DNA of 64,000 nucleotides from Pyxicephalus adspersus (GCF_032062135.1 NC_092859.1:112063278-112127277); one strand, 5' to 3'; numbered from the stretch's first letter, positions 54,501 through 60,355 are shown. The notes: generated from the sequence alone by a model not told the origin. A program made the numbers and translations.

Positions 54501-56686
54501 ATTTCTTTGTTTTAATTCACCGTTCACCTATTTAGTGTATTATACTTTTAGGTGTGTGTAACCATTTCTCTTTATTTTCAGGCTAACTCGTTTTTGTTCA
54601 CTTATGATGATGCAGACCCAGAAGATGAAGATGTAGTGAGCATTCCACTCATAAGTGCCATTGTCAGTTTGGCTGTGCTTTTGCTGATCATTGCAGCTGC
54701 TTATGGATGTTGGCACCAGAGGAAGGCTCGAAAGAGAGAACAGGTAAGCCTCACTACATATTTCCTTCAGCATTTTTACATAGTTGGTAAATGAAGACAA
54801 GAGTGGCTTTGGGTTATGTTTTGATTTATACAAAATTCCAAACAAACAAGTTGTGCCTATGGCACAATGTTTTATGATTTTGTAAAAGCGGCACTGAAAA
54901 ATCTGTGTTTGATACAGCTGTAAAAAGGACCAGCCTTGTTTGCACTCACAATGGAAATGATTTCCCTTGCCTTAGGCAGTACCCCTAATATTTTAGGCTT
55001 ATCAGTGGTCAAACTAGATGATCTGCTAGCCTTCAAAATCCTGCAAAGGAAATATAAAATGACTTATGTATTTACTCATACCTTAGGAACAAAAATCACA
55101 TATCTTGCCAGAATTAATAAAGCCCAAATACAAGCAAATTTTATTTTTGATTTATGGTTTAAAGTTAAAAAAGTAACTGTGGCTGCAATCTTTCCTTCTA
55201 GCACAGTTTCTTTTTTGCAACTAGGTGTCCTTAATTTCAGCTTTAATAAATCTAGAAGACTACAGAATCTCCCAGGTGTGTGCAGGGTGTCACTAACCTG
55301 CCTCCTGGGGGTCATTTCTATATTGTCCTGCACTCATGGTGTATTAATGCAGAGAGACGGCTGATGTCATATATTCAGCCCTTCTGTGTATTATTCAGGA
55401 TCACCCCTGCCAGAAGTCCAGGAAGAGGACACAACAATTTGTGTGACCTGATTTTCCGTATGTCCTCGGGGATGGGTCAGATATAATTCATTTTTATATG
55501 TAATATACTTTTAATCAGCTTAATATGAGACACATCTAACCTCAAATTTGAAACCCCCAAGCGCATTTGCTTTGGATACAATAGGATAAATTGAGGAAAA
55601 AAGGGAAAAATTTACCACCCAACTACCCCTCCATTACTGCCACAAAAGAAGAAAAAAATCTCCAATAAATGCAAAAAAAATAAGTTTGGGTAGAGCTTGG
55701 TTTTTAAAAACAGCAATGTGCAATGGTGCATTAAAACTCACCTAATTGCTGTGACACCTCAAAACAGGTTAAAGGATTAGTTGAATTGGTTAGGTTGTGT
55801 TAACATATTTTATTATGCTGTATTCCAAATTCTTAAATACACCTGGTTAAAAATCATATGTACACAAAATAATGTAATTTTTTGTTCTTTATTTTTTCGT
55901 TGTTTTTATCGTACATGATGTACTTTTTTTAAGACACATTTTCAGCAAATAATTTTTAGTTGTCATCGTCCCCAAAACCTGGGCAAAGCCAGAAGCTGAT
56001 CTCCAAAACCACTGGAGACAGCTAATTGAGCTAATTGGGAGGTCCAGAGTGGCTTTAGTGGCTCTGGGGATCAGTTTCCTTCTTGTTACAGCAGGATGTA
56101 CTCAGAAGCTATGACCCAAAGGTTTCAGTAAGAGGAACATACCGTACTTATCTCGTCAAAAAAGGTGCACACTCCCATTGGCTTTTTGTAGAGACAAGGA
56201 CAAGTAAAAGATCTGCTGTGAAACCAGTTATCCTTTTAAAGTACTAATATAAAAGGAAAAAAAATGTAGAATCGTCATCCATTTAGAGAAAGAATAAAGC
56301 TGCATGAAACATTTTTCACCATTTTTTTGTTTGCAAACCAATTATATACATGTAAATAGTTCTGATGAAATTACAGGAAATTGCTTTTCATGTAATTGGA
56401 TAAAAAATGCACACCATTCATTAAATAAATAAATTACCATTCTAGAAAAAAAAATGTTTCAGACCACATGACAACATTTTACATTTCTTCCTAGAGACTC
56501 ACTGAAGAGCTCCAGACCATGGAAAATGGTTACCATGATAATCCAACCCTGGAAGTCATGGAGACCTCTCCAGAGATGCAAGAAAAGAAGGGTGGCCTTA
56601 ATGGAGAGCTTGGGGACAGCTGGATTGTTCCGCTTGACAACCTAACAAGAGAAGATCTAGAGGAAGAAGAGGACACACACTTATAA
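10867..56686 (+). CDS. PODXL: Podocalyxin, CD34-family sialomucin (8 coding exons, joined span)
   Basis: Podocalyxin is a heavily O-glycosylated type I membrane protein of podocytes, endothelium and blood progenitors; it acts as an anti-adhesin and links to actin through ezrin and NHERF PDZ proteins. The join is 10867-10909, 43609-44037, 45317-45732, 47213-47281, 52885-53059, 53562-53608, 54582-54743, 56495-56686, giving 1533 nt and 510 residues with every junction GT-AG and in phase. Order of parts: signal peptide (1 to about 15), Ser/Thr/Pro mucin region (about 16-296), four-cysteine globular domain (Cys299, 319, 343, 357), stalk, membrane span (about 414-436), basic juxtamembrane stretch, and a tail ending DTHL. 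The tail ([15 protein letters not shown] and [15 protein letters not shown]) matches what I recall of human PODXL almost residue for residue. Length fits the 526-558 residues of human isoforms. The mucin part is not alignable, as expected. Uncertain: use of the extra block at 49924. Confidence 0.93.
11290..12440 (+). repeat. Degenerate 78-bp minisatellite in PODXL intron 1
   Basis: The core GACCTGTAGATCCACAA recurs at about 12063, 12141, 12219, 12301 and 12379, spacings of 78, 78, 82 and 78 bp, with a more diverged unit at 11987. Each unit continues with GAGAACCACCTGT, ACTCTGATACAG and TGTAGTATCTTTCT. Older units back to about 11290 keep the AACCACCTG and GATACAGG elements. About 14 units are estimated from length divided by period. 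The overlapping open frames of 60-120 codons here are products of the repeat and are not genes. Confidence 0.85.
12441..17743. other. Intron 1 stretch, no gene recognised
   Basis: AT-rich intronic DNA. Around 13860-13920 a CTTCTAATAAAACAATATATTTTAA segment resembles the A-rich 3' end of a retroposon, but no target duplication was found. No open frame exceeds 105 codons and none has a recognisable domain. Confidence 0.5.
17744..18085 (-). mobile_element. tRNA-headed SINE with LINE-like tail
   Basis: On the minus strand the head at 18085 downward contains a perfect RNA polymerase III A box, TGGCTCAGTGG (18062-18072), and a good B box, GGTTCAAGTCT (18018-18028), spaced as in a tRNA gene. The body has the TGGGTTTCCTCCAGGTACTCC region common to this vertebrate SINE type. 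The far end (17744-17800) carries TATAGCACC-x-CATATTATGCAGTGCTGTACA, the 3' tail of the CR1/L2-group LINE also present here. The open frames on both strands at 17781-18200 fall inside the SINE and are discounted. Confidence 0.8.
18090..19274. other. Intron 1 stretch, nothing recognised
   Basis: AT-rich, with no open frame above 62 codons. Confidence 0.5.
19275..19497. mobile_element. Palindromic MITE (CTGATTTATTAAAGCTCT family), copy 1
   Basis: The ends are inverted repeats: CCTGATTTATTAAAGCTCTC at the left and GAGAGCCTTTATAAATCAGG at the right. The inner parts also pair (GGAGAAGATACACTTT with AAAGTGAATCCTCC). Almost the whole 220 bp can fold back on itself. Three more copies lie at 29877, 41468 and 44771. 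No coding capacity. Confidence 0.8.
19845..20102. other. Assembly gap (258 N)
   Basis: An unbroken run of N. Open frames reported across it are artefacts of translating unknown bases. Confidence 1.
20103..21579. other. Intron 1 stretch, nothing recognised
   Basis: AT-rich, with open frames of at most 85 codons that have no recognisable features. Confidence 0.5.
21580..21602. repeat. (AT)n microsatellite
   Basis: An uninterrupted alternating AT run of 23 bases. Confidence 0.95.
22187..22760 (-). mobile_element. Old SINE copy split by a younger insertion
   Basis: The left part (22187-22300) keeps GGAGGAAACCCATATAGACAT and GTGTCCTGGCGGAGA. The right part (22699-22760) keeps GAAACCTGGGACC-x8-GCTGCAAGGTCAGA and CCATAGAGCCATCA. 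Together they match the internal and tRNA-like head regions of the SINE at 17744-18085 in the same orientation. The element at 22301-22698 lies between them. Confidence 0.65.
22301..22698. mobile_element. MITE with CAGGGGCGTA terminal repeats, inside a SINE
   Basis: The left end CAGGGGCGTAGCTA and the right end GTTACACCCCTG are inverted repeats of the CAGGGG...CCCCTG type found in hAT elements. The interior is GC-richer than the host and has no open frame of use. I could not read a clean 8-bp target duplication because the flanking SINE is itself diverged, so the superfamily call is tentative. Confidence 0.6.
22770..25309. other. Intron 1 stretch, nothing recognised
   Basis: AT-rich. Open frames are at most 70 codons. 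A purine-rich patch lies at about 24840-25030. No repeat family was recognised. Confidence 0.5.
25310..25455 (-). repeat. CR1/L2-group LINE tail, diverged solo copy
   Basis: Starts with a TTAATAATAAA run, then TATATAGTGCCAACCTATTAAGCAG, then AATAGGGGTTTCAGAT and GAGAAGAGGACCTTGCCCC-x-TTACAATCA. It is a diverged reverse-complement copy of the LINE 3' end at 5020-5175. Confidence 0.6.
25456..27600. other. Intron 1 stretch, nothing recognised
   Basis: AT-rich, including ATAAATATAATAAATATAT low-complexity sequence at about 26130-26165. No supported gene or named repeat. Confidence 0.5.
27601..28133 (-). mobile_element. pogo/Tigger-type transposon remnant
   Basis: The ends are inverted repeats, TACCGTATTTCCCTATGTATAA at 27602 and TATACATGGGGAAATACAGTA at 28112-28132, beginning and ending with TA, as expected for Tc1/mariner-superfamily TA insertion. 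On the minus strand the interior encodes, with breaks, [19 protein letters not shown] then a stop, [14 protein letters not shown] and an acidic tail. This is the familiar C-terminal 'SFKKCGISNALDGTED' region of pogo/Tigger transposases. Most of the transposase is deleted, so the element is dead. Confidence 0.75.
28185..28650. mobile_element. hAT-like MITE remnant (CCCTAGTTGAGAATGG family)
   Basis: Recognised by GGAACCCTAGTGTTCCACAAGACCCTAGTTGAGAATGG at the right and TTTTTCAAGAACCCCCTGAC at the left. The same phrases occur, better preserved, in the element at 44324-44586 and in reverse at 32749-33048. Ends are diverged and the target duplication was not read. Confidence 0.5.
29042..29584 (-). 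other. Unassigned 180-codon open reading frame
   Basis: This is the longest uninterrupted frame outside the L1 copy, but it opens with TTG and not ATG. No domain, signal peptide or mobile-element signature was recognised. The first half is hydrophobic and the second half polar (for example [18 protein letters not shown]). A frame of this length is not beyond chance in 64 kb. I do not call it a gene; it could be a decayed unknown element within intron 1. Confidence 0.2.
29877..30094. mobile_element. Palindromic MITE (CTGATTTATTAAAGCTCT family), copy 2
   Basis: The best preserved copy. GGGCCTGATTTATTAAAGCTC at the left pairs with GAGCTTTAATAAATCAGGCCC at the right without mismatch. The inner segment GAAGATACACTTTCATCAGT pairs with the right-side region near 30045-30064. 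The flanks read CAAT before and AATG after, so a 3-bp AAT duplication is possible. Confidence 0.88.
30095..30979. other. Intron 1 stretch, nothing recognised
   Basis: No open frame or repeat that I can name. Confidence 0.5.
30980..31085. repeat. AT-only low-complexity tract
   Basis: About 100 bases almost entirely of A and T, made of ATATATTAAATAT-like self-complementary words. Confidence 0.85.
31302..31731. mobile_element. Harbinger-like MITE with TTA target duplication
   Basis: The terminal inverted repeats are 31305-31337 and 31696-31728: AGCTGCGTACACACTTCC and onward against its complement, with one mismatch in 33. TTA flanks both sides (31302-31304 and 31729-31731), matching the 3-bp TWA duplications of PIF/Harbinger. 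The interior is full of CGATCGTT and AACGAT words and CpG-rich compared with the host. It has no transposase, so it is non-autonomous. Open frames on both strands follow from its symmetry. Confidence 0.85.
32263..32519. mobile_element. Truncated relative of the Harbinger-like MITE
   Basis: The right end, CATTTCCAACGACAATTATTGCATGTGTGTACCCAGC, carries the same ATTTCCAACGA and GTGTGTA phrases as the right end of the 31302 element. The interior is CpG-rich (CGTCGGCCGTCCTGGCGGATCC). No matching left terminal repeat is found, so the copy is truncated or diverged. Open frames of 78-91 codons on both strands are discounted. Confidence 0.55.
32749..33048. mobile_element. hAT-like MITE, second copy
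   Basis: CAGCTATTCACAACCAGGATTCTG opens it and GGTTGAAAAGGGCTAG closes it, a diverged version of the CAGTGTTTCTCAACC inverted ends of the 44324 element. The interior shares GGGTTTCTCCAGAAGTTGCC and GGGCCACCAGCATGACTTC-type text. The 101-codon minus frame inside is discounted. Confidence 0.5.
33361..33500 (+). repeat. CR1/L2-group LINE tail, + strand copy
   Basis: CCTAGATTGTAAGCTCTTCGGGG, TGTCACTGTCTGTATTTGTC, CAGCGCTGTGTAGTATGTTGGCGC, ending in a TTATTATTAATAATA run. Closely matches the tail of the LINE at 4510-5175 in the same orientation. Confidence 0.75.
33501..35201. other. Intron 1 stretch, nothing recognised
   Basis: No supported gene. Open frames of 80-87 codons at 33932 and 34521 have no recognisable content. 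Confidence 0.5.
35202..37728 (+). mobile_element. 5'-truncated L1 retrotransposon with 14-bp target-site duplication
   Basis: The perfect direct repeat AAAAATACCTTGCC lies at 35202-35215 and 37715-37728. L1 sequence fills the interval, starting inside ORF2 and ending in a 3' UTR with AATAAAAACGGATTGCAAC. The upstream flank TTTAAAAAT gives a bottom-strand TTTTT/AAA nick site as used by L1 endonuclease. The 3' UTR contains a run of 16 C at 37265-37280. The perfect duplication and long open frame suggest a fairly recent insertion. It sits in intron 1 of PODXL in sense orientation. Confidence 0.92.
35216..37167 (+). pseudogene. L1 ORF2 fragment: reverse transcriptase, internally deleted
   Basis: The frame stays open for about 650 codons, though its first residues are host DNA before the junction. 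L1-clade reverse-transcriptase motifs are in order: [70 protein letters not shown] and FADD (the YXDD box). After [12 protein letters not shown] the frame jumps to [11 protein letters not shown], a region that in complete L1 ORF2 lies roughly 100-150 residues further on, so an in-frame internal deletion near 36265 is inferred. The endonuclease domain is missing through 5' truncation and no C-terminal cysteine cluster is seen. Non-functional, lacking its start and promoter. Confidence 0.9.
37729..39192. other. Intron 1 stretch, nothing recognised
   Basis: AT-rich, with open frames of at most 66 codons. Confidence 0.5.
39193..39800. mobile_element. MITE with TACCCTGTTTCC...CTTATTTTCGGGG ends
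   Basis: The left end TACCCTGTTTCCTTGAAAATAAG and right end CTTATTTTCGGGGGAAGGGGGGTA are imperfect inverted repeats. The internal phrase CTAGGGCTTATTTTCAGGGG is repeated near the right end as CTAGGGCTTATGTTCGAGG. The ends start and finish with TA. It resembles the pogo/Tigger-type element at 27601 in its ACC-x-TGTTTCCC end but shares no coding remnant, so assignment to the same superfamily is an inference. Confidence 0.65.
39617..39665. repeat. Perfect 49-bp palindrome
   Basis: Arms 39617-39640 and 39642-39665 are exact reverse complements (24 bp each) around a single central A. It lies inside the 39193-39800 element. It could form a cruciform, or could be a local inverted-duplication artefact. 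Confidence 0.93.
39801..41467. other. Intron 1 stretch, nothing recognised
   Basis: No open frame or repeat that I can name. Confidence 0.5.
41468..41691. mobile_element. Palindromic MITE (CTGATTTATTAAAGCTCT family), copy 3
   Basis: GGGCTTGATATATTAAAGCTCTC at the left pairs with GAGAGCTTTTTTTATATCAGGCCC at the right. Internal GGAGAAGATACACTTTCAGC and AAGCTGGGTGATCCAG match copies 1 and 2. More diverged than copy 2. Confidence 0.82.
41692..42930. other. Intron 1 stretch, nothing recognised
   Basis: No supported gene. Overlapping opposite-strand open frames at 42357-42698 (86 and 100 codons) have no recognisable domain. Confidence 0.5.
42931..43484. mobile_element. 538-bp DNA transposon with 8-bp target duplication next to PODXL exon 2
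   Basis: AAGGTTTC flanks both sides (42931-42938 and 43477-43484). The terminal inverted repeats 42939-42962 and 43453-43476 match at 23 of 24 positions (GGTGCTA-x-TATAGTGTGATTCCTA). An 8-bp duplication is usual for hAT and also possible for Merlin; the GG start does not resemble hAT ends. The interior holds no transposase, but does contain two near copies of ACCTTCTATTTC near 43030 and 43082. The right end lies about 125 bp before the exon 2 acceptor. Confidence 0.85.
43609..44037 (+). CDS. PODXL: PODXL exon 2: mucin domain, first part
   Basis: It encodes about 143 residues dominated by Thr, Ser, Pro, Ala and Val ([20 protein letters not shown] at the start), a classic substrate for dense O-glycosylation, without cysteines. 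The acceptor is TATGTTTCAG|GT and the donor ACAACAG|GTATGC. Both ends are phase 1, so the exon is symmetric and could be skipped without breaking the frame. The sequence continues open for 25 codons past the donor to a TAA-free but intronic stretch; the GTATGC donor and the phase match with exon 3 decide the end. The long minus-strand frame opposite it is a composition artefact. Confidence 0.9.
44324..44586. mobile_element. hAT-like MITE in PODXL intron 2
   Basis: The ends CACTGTTTCTTGACC and GGGAAACACTG are inverted repeats related to CAGTGTTTCTCAACC. Flanking octamers GAGTAGAG (44316-44323) and GAGTGAAG (44587-44594) agree at 6 of 8 positions with only transitions, consistent with an aged 8-bp hAT target duplication. 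No coding capacity. Confidence 0.7.
44771..44954. mobile_element. Palindromic MITE (CTGATTTATTAAAGCTCT family), copy 4
   Basis: GGTCTGATTTATTAGAGTTCTTC at the left pairs with GAGAGCTTTAATAAATCAGACC at the right. Shorter and more diverged than the other copies. Lies in PODXL intron 2. Confidence 0.75.
45317..45732 (+). CDS. PODXL: PODXL exon 3: mucin domain, second part, with Ser/Pro tract
   Basis: It encodes residues 158-296 of the model. It begins E-P-S-Q-V-N-T-S-T, has one N-glycosylation sequon (Asn194 in VNITS), then a low-complexity tract at residues 202-231: serines broken by single prolines, then eleven prolines in a row. The remainder is Thr/Ser/Pro-rich and ends in a charged DNIE. 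The acceptor is TTTCTACAG|AA and the donor ATTGAG|GTAAAC. It enters in phase 1 and leaves in phase 0. No cysteine is present, as expected of the mucin stalk. The 177-codon minus-strand frame opposite (poly-Gly/poly-Asp) is the reverse reading of the trinucleotide repeat. Confidence 0.9.
45454..45537 (+). repeat. PODXL: Coding TCA/CCA trinucleotide repeat
   Basis: 28 codons of TCA followed by CCA (two CCT) inside exon 3, encoding Ser3-Pro-Ser7-Pro-Ser5-Pro11. The near-pure codons mark it as a microsatellite within the coding sequence, prone to in-frame length change. Confidence 0.95.
45733..47212 (+). other. PODXL: PODXL intron 3, nothing further recognised
   Basis: AT-rich intron of 1.48 kb between GTAAAC and TTTTTTCCCTAAG. 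No repeat or nested gene seen. Confidence 0.7.
47213..47281 (+). CDS. PODXL: PODXL exon 4: start of the cysteine domain
   Basis: A 23-codon exon, phase 0 at both ends: [20 protein letters not shown] then AIC. The spacing C-x19-C, with an alternating hydrophobic strand between, aligns with the human segment that starts AKCEDLE and ends NTLC, as I remember it. These are the first two of the four conserved ectodomain cysteines (Cys299 and Cys319). The acceptor is TTTTTTCCCTAAG and the donor TGC|GTAAGT, both strong. Too short to be found by length alone; identified by phase, splice sites and the cysteine spacing. Confidence 0.85.
47799..47916 (-). repeat. CR1/L2-group LINE tail, internally deleted copy
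   Basis: AATAATAATT runs, then CAATAAACAGGATTTTATA joined directly to CAGACAGTGACACAGAAGGAG and GAGGACCCTGCCCCAAAGAG. Compared with the copy at 6811, the block around CAGCGCTGTACATTAAATAG is missing. Lies in PODXL intron 4. Confidence 0.7.
47917..48980. other. PODXL intron 4 stretch, nothing recognised
   Basis: No repeat or open frame supported beyond a 113-codon + frame at 47914-48255 with no recognisable content. Confidence 0.5.
48981..49026. repeat. Hairpin with GCGAAACGCGTTG motif, copy 1
   Basis: TTCAATGCGTTTCGC (48981-48995) and GCGAAACGCGTTGAA (49012-49026) are inverted repeats with one mismatch. The same GCGAAACGCGTTG word recurs at about 50769 inside the foldback element, which suggests one repeat family. 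CpG content is unusual for the region. Confidence 0.7.
49924..50101 (+). other. PODXL: Candidate extra PODXL exon (cassette or poison exon)
   Basis: A pyrimidine-rich acceptor TGTCTACTATTTCATAG precedes 59 open codons in the frame set by exon 4 ([12 protein letters not shown]..., with SCTGKKCHK supplying two cysteines), followed by the good donor G|GTAAAG at 50102. The other two frames are closed. Used this way the exon is 178 nt, not a multiple of three, and exon 5 is then read to a TAA at 52935-52937 before the membrane span. A weaker donor AAA|GTATAG at 50107 would make it 183 nt and keep the frame, giving a 571-residue protein. Skipping it joins exon 4 to exon 5 exactly in phase and matches the human layout as I recall it. 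Treated as optional; it may also be spurious. Confidence 0.4.
50481..50910. mobile_element. Foldback element with about 115-bp inverted arms
   Basis: The left arm (50481-50599) and right arm (50796-50910) are inverted repeats. Shared phrases include AATCACTAAACA, TTCTGCTACCACCTAAGAGA and GAACCCCCCA-x-CCAAAAT, and the arms begin at GAAAATGTGGGTCTCAACAAC and its diverged complement. The loop holds GCGAAACGCGTTGAGTAAAAA. The open frames on both strands at 50485-50803 result from this symmetry. Superfamily unknown. Lies in the intron upstream of exon 5. Confidence 0.75.
50938..51000 (-). repeat. CR1/L2-group LINE tail fragment
   Basis: CAATGACACAGGAGGAGGAGAGGACTCTGCCCAACAGAGCTTGGA matches the end block of the LINE tail in reverse orientation. 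Confidence 0.55.
51340..51415. repeat. Inverted repeat ACACACTTCCTGT / ACAGGAAGTGTGT
   Basis: TTACACACTTCCTGT (from 51341) pairs with ACAGGAAGTGTGTTA (to 51414) across about 45 bases. Probably a fragment of a foldback MITE; family unknown. Confidence 0.55.
51469..51530. repeat. (AT)n microsatellite
   Basis: Alternating AT runs broken by a few C or G bases (TATACGTATATATATAT...). Self-complementary. Confidence 0.85.
51531..52530. other. Intron stretch upstream of PODXL exon 5, nothing recognised
   Basis: No supported feature. Confidence 0.5.
52531..52592. repeat. Short tandem repeat, unit TATAATAGTCACA-x-A
   Basis: Three diverged units around ATAATAGTCACATATAATATATGATAGTCATCAGTATAATATATAATAGTCACAAG, period about 22-26 bp. 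Confidence 0.65.
52885..53059 (+). CDS. PODXL: PODXL exon 5: cysteine domain, second half
   Basis: In phase 0 it reads [38 protein letters not shown] and [39 protein letters not shown] parallels the human CRAVKATF...DKCGIRL segment, supplying the last two conserved cysteines (Cys343 and Cys357, C-x13-C). The acceptor is CTTTTTTTAG|GAT and the donor GAGA|GTAAGT; it leaves one base over, as exon 6 requires. The two other frames hit stops within 20 codons, so a phase-0 entry is forced. That phase fits exon 4 directly but not the candidate exon at 49924 through its stronger donor. Confidence 0.9.
53562..53608 (+). CDS. PODXL: PODXL exon 6: juxtamembrane stalk
   Basis: A 47-nt exon reading [16 protein letters not shown], where the first Ser codon is split with exon 5. 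It parallels the human KLPAKDVYERLKDKW stretch. The acceptor is TTTTTTCTTTTCAAG and the donor GGG|GTAATT; it leaves in phase 0. The extremely pyrimidine-rich tract and homology decide the exon despite its small size. Confidence 0.85.
53609..54581 (+). other. PODXL: PODXL intron 6, nothing recognised
   Basis: AT-rich intron between GTAATT and CTCTTTATTTTCAG. No repeat or nested gene seen. Confidence 0.7.
54582..54743 (+). CDS. PODXL: PODXL exon 7: transmembrane segment
   Basis: 54 codons, phase 0 at both ends. An acidic extracellular stretch ([12 protein letters not shown]) leads into a 23-residue hydrophobic span, [20 protein letters not shown] then YGC (residues about 414-436), followed by the basic stop-transfer [11 protein letters not shown]. 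The YGC-x-HQR junction is conserved with human (YGCCHQR). The basic juxtamembrane cluster is the region that binds ezrin/FERM proteins in podocalyxin. The acceptor is TATTTTCAG and the donor CAG|GTAAGC. Confidence 0.95.
54744..56494 (+). other. PODXL: PODXL intron 7, no gene recognised
   Basis: 1.75 kb. A + frame of 142 codons at 54936-55364 opens with TTG and has no recognisable domain; a GC-richer patch at 55250-55440 may be repeat-derived. Confidence 0.6.
56495..56686 (+). CDS. PODXL: PODXL exon 8: cytoplasmic tail and stop
   Basis: 63 codons then [55 protein letters not shown], then EEEDTHL. This is the hallmark podocalyxin tail, nearly identical to mammals as I recall it. The terminal DTHL is a class I PDZ ligand for NHERF1/2, and the Ser/Thr sites upstream are regulatory in the family. 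The motif GLNGELG is one residue shorter than human VVSLNGELG. The acceptor is TTTCTTCCTAG|AGA. This exon gives the firmest identification of the gene. Confidence 0.97.
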   Translation, partial: RLTEELQTMENGYHDNPTLEVMETSPEMQEKKGGLNGELGDSWIVPLDNLTREDLEEEEDTHL

Positions 56687-59299
56687 AGCAAATTCATAGC
56701 AAATAAACTAAATGGGAAACCCAGCACAAAGTGCATTATTTGGCTGGACATCAAACTAGGATGGACTGCAGCCAACATATATAATGGAGTGCCAGACAAG
56801 TCCTGAAAAGGCATTTCCTACCTCCAGCAACATCCCATACACAAACATATGACCAAAGGTATCTTTGTGAGCACAGGAAATAAGGTATATAAAGCACAAA
56901 TGTAAATGCTTGGGAGTGTCTGGCCTTCAAAAATTGAACTCTTACTTTGATTAGCTGACAGCAGAATTATACATTAATTCTGTAACATTTGTTACAGCAA
57001 TACAAGGACATTTATGTGCCCAACAATACATTGTTAAATCAAATACTCAGTTACCAAACTTTGTAATTAGATAAAGTGTGTCTAACCATGGTCCATTGGC
57101 CAAGTTAAATAGAACCCTCACACAATACACTAAAGTATAACACAATCTCCAACAACACTACTTGGTTAAGCAGTTTATGGGCTAAGCAGTTATCATTGCC
57201 ACACAAGACAAAGTAAATGTGTTACTGACTACTGTATGTATTTCACCATGTTTCCCTGAGCAAATACAGTTTTCTCAGACTTATCAACTGAAAACAAAGA
57301 TTAACTGCAAATGTCCAGATTTCATTTGGGTGATCTGTACTATTTGGATACATTAGGGAAAATGACCTGCAATGTATATATGGCTGTATATATAGAGAAA
57401 GAGATCAATATGAATGCTGATTTTCAAGCTCACTCAAAGTGTATAAAGGCCATTAGCAGCAATAAAACTATCAGCTTAGAGCTATTTTGAACTAAAGTAC
57501 TGAAGTATTGCTAAAGACAAAATATTTTTTTAGATTGGATAGAGTAGCCAATGGTTAGAATCACAGTTTTGTGTTGATGTCTTTGTCTAACAAGTGAGAT
57601 ATACTCACTCTGATTACTTATGTCACTGTGAATAAAAATGAGGGTAAATACCAAATTTGAGGTGTCAACAGGACATACAAAATGTATAAATATACTCTTT
57701 TTTCACAACTGGCTAATGCGATTTTGCAGAGATTGGAAAGATATCTCCCTGCTTCCTGTTAGATTTTACTAGATAGGTTGTAATGTGAAACTCCCCTAAT
57801 GAGACTCAACAAAATATGCATGGCAATGATAATCACTGTCCCTTACTCTAAAAATAAAGAAAATGTTTTGGCTTTAGTTATACATTACCTTTATTTGCAG
57901 ATATCATCAGACAAAAAAACATATTAGCTTTTCACTTCATAGTCAGTCATTATCTAAGATGTATCTAATGTATATATGTTGTCTTCACGTCATGATTATT
58001 TAACCAATTCCCTACTAAATAAATGAAATGGCCTGTTTTAGCACCTCCTTTTATGTTCTATTAACTTAATCAGATGATTTATAAAGACAATACAGCACAA
58101 TGGCAGTTTGTTTTGTGTCCACCTATGGAGTTGAGCAAGCAGAGATCCTGATAACCCTTACATTTTTACCCTGACAAACCTTTTTGATGTAGTTTGTACG
58201 TGTGCTGATTTTCATCTATTATTGGCCATAGTTGAATCCTGTTAAGTGTTTTCTTTTATATCACAAAAATGAGGTAAAAAAAAAAAAAAAGTAAAAAAAG
58301 CAGAAAGAAATATTAGTGACAAACTATGACTGTAACTGAAAGGCAGATGAAGGAAAACATTTTGATCAATGTGATTATGTCTTCCCACTTTGATTCGCAA
58401 TTTCTTATGACTAGTTTTTAACTATAAGATTTATGTGCACATTCTTTTTTGCAGAAATCAGGTCTCACCTACTTGATGATATCTATTTAAACAGTGGGTG
58501 TTAATCTATGTAAGTACAAAGAACCTGTTAAAATTACCATATGTGAATACTTACAGTATACATGATCCATATACATATCTTTTATTGGAATTTAAAGAAA
58601 AAATAAAGGTAAAACATAATGTAAGAAGTATATAACTAGGTTACTTGGGCCTTCTGTTTCTCTTTGTATGCACTAAAATATTCTATGAATGTAGGTTCGG
58701 TCGCATAGTTTGGCCCTCTGTGTCCTCGCATAAAAAAGTGCATAAAATGAGTTCCAATCAAAGCTAAACTAAGTTGATGAGCACCTTAAATAATAGGTGA
58801 TCTAAAACAAAAGTAAAATGCTAGCTGGTAGGAACACAGCAGAGTTTCTGACTGAAAACCACATCACCAGCAAAGAATAACCGGATTTAGAGAATAGGTC
58901 TAAAGGGGCAGAATCCATAAACTGGAATGGATTTCCTTGCAACTCCCTAGTGTTGCCTAAACAGAACCCAGATGTGAGGGCATCCACATGTGAATATGCA
59001 CTTGATTGACTGGTGGGGTCTTACACCAATAATTATTGCCAGCATCATACAACTGCCCTCTAATGTTAATAGACTAAGAGAAAGGGCCCCTGTCCTGTGT
59101 TTTTTTTTTAAAAACATGGGCTGGAGCAAAATTCTTTTTTTATTTTTACAGATTCTTTGAAACAGTTCTTTTATGGTTAGTGCGAGTTGATCTGTGATGC
59201 CAATCCAGAAATTCAGTTGTTTGTCTCTTGAACCAAAAGTGCTATATTTGTGTACTCTTGCCTTACAAAATTTCTGCAGAAAATATTGTGGTAGACTTA

Positions 59300-59372
59300 C
59301 CACATACACACGTGCCACAATTGTCATTGGAAAGGATTATCGGGCGAGAATCATCGGACGAGTGTACGTATC
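59300..59372. mobile_element. Mini Harbinger-like MITE fragment in PODXL 3' UTR
   Basis: ACCACATACACACGTGCCACAATTGTCATTGGAAAGGATTATCGG ends with GACGAGTGTACGTA. TACACACG and CGAGTGTACGTA are loosely inverted, and the ATTGTCATTGGAAA-x-GAT phrase resembles the internal end of the 31302 element. Much reduced copy. Confidence 0.45.
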
Positions 59373-60355
59373 CTCAAGCAAACTGGAAGATGTGGCACTA
59401 TTGAGTACGGCAACAAATTTATTTTTTTAGTGTAGTAAAATGAAGGATAACTCAGCCAGTGGCTATGAACAATGGCTGTCAATGAAGAACTAAAAACTTT
59501 TGTTCCCCAAAAGAAACAAAACAAGGCAGAAACATTCAGTAAATTTTACTAAATCCTTACATTTACCAAAACTAAATTCTGCAACGTTTTCATTTATATT
59601 CTGCCTACTAGCACACAGTGTACAATTACATTAAAAGTACGGCCCTGCTCAGAATGGACAGTTTAAAAAGAGTACTTATGCTACTTTTCACCCAAACTTT
59701 CAATCCCTCAAATGGCTGATGGCATAGCTGATCATGTATGTAGCTCCACAGCTAAATAAATCTAAATATAAGCTGCAGATACTAGGATTTAGTTGCCCTC
59801 GCTTACTCTGGCTCTGTGCAATATCACAAGACCACATGCTAGACATGGGACAGGCAGTAAAGTAGAAGTGTCTTACCAGTGCTTTATTTTCATGTTCCAC
59901 CTTACAAGGGTTCTAAATCTTTGCTATCAATAAGTGCATAGCACATCAATCTAAATGGTCAGGCTCCAGTGTTGGCTTAATATGAAAGCTGTGAAGTGTG
60001 GAGGAACAGTTCATTCTGAAAAGGTCAAATTTGTATATTTATTTTGGAAAACTCCTCAACCTGAATAGGCCAAAGTTTAATTTTTGCATATTAGAGAAAG
60101 TTGTAGAATCAGCTGCTTGACAAAAAAACACCAATTTGCTCTACATGTGTTACTTATACATGTTGACAGAAAGGGAATCATCAAAACAACCCATTACCTG
60201 CGGATTTAAATATATAAATTTTTGGAAGTTTATGCTTGTTGATTTCTTATGTTTTTGTATTGAGAACAGGGGTCTGTTACACACTGGAACTGATTGAACT
60301 GGATTGTTATACTAGTTTCCTACAAAAGTATATTTTGAAAATTATGTAAGCACAT

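Noticed and set aside
54936..55364. 142-codon + frame in PODXL intron 7
   Set aside because: Opens with TTG, no recognisable domain, not in phase with flanking exons; probably chance.
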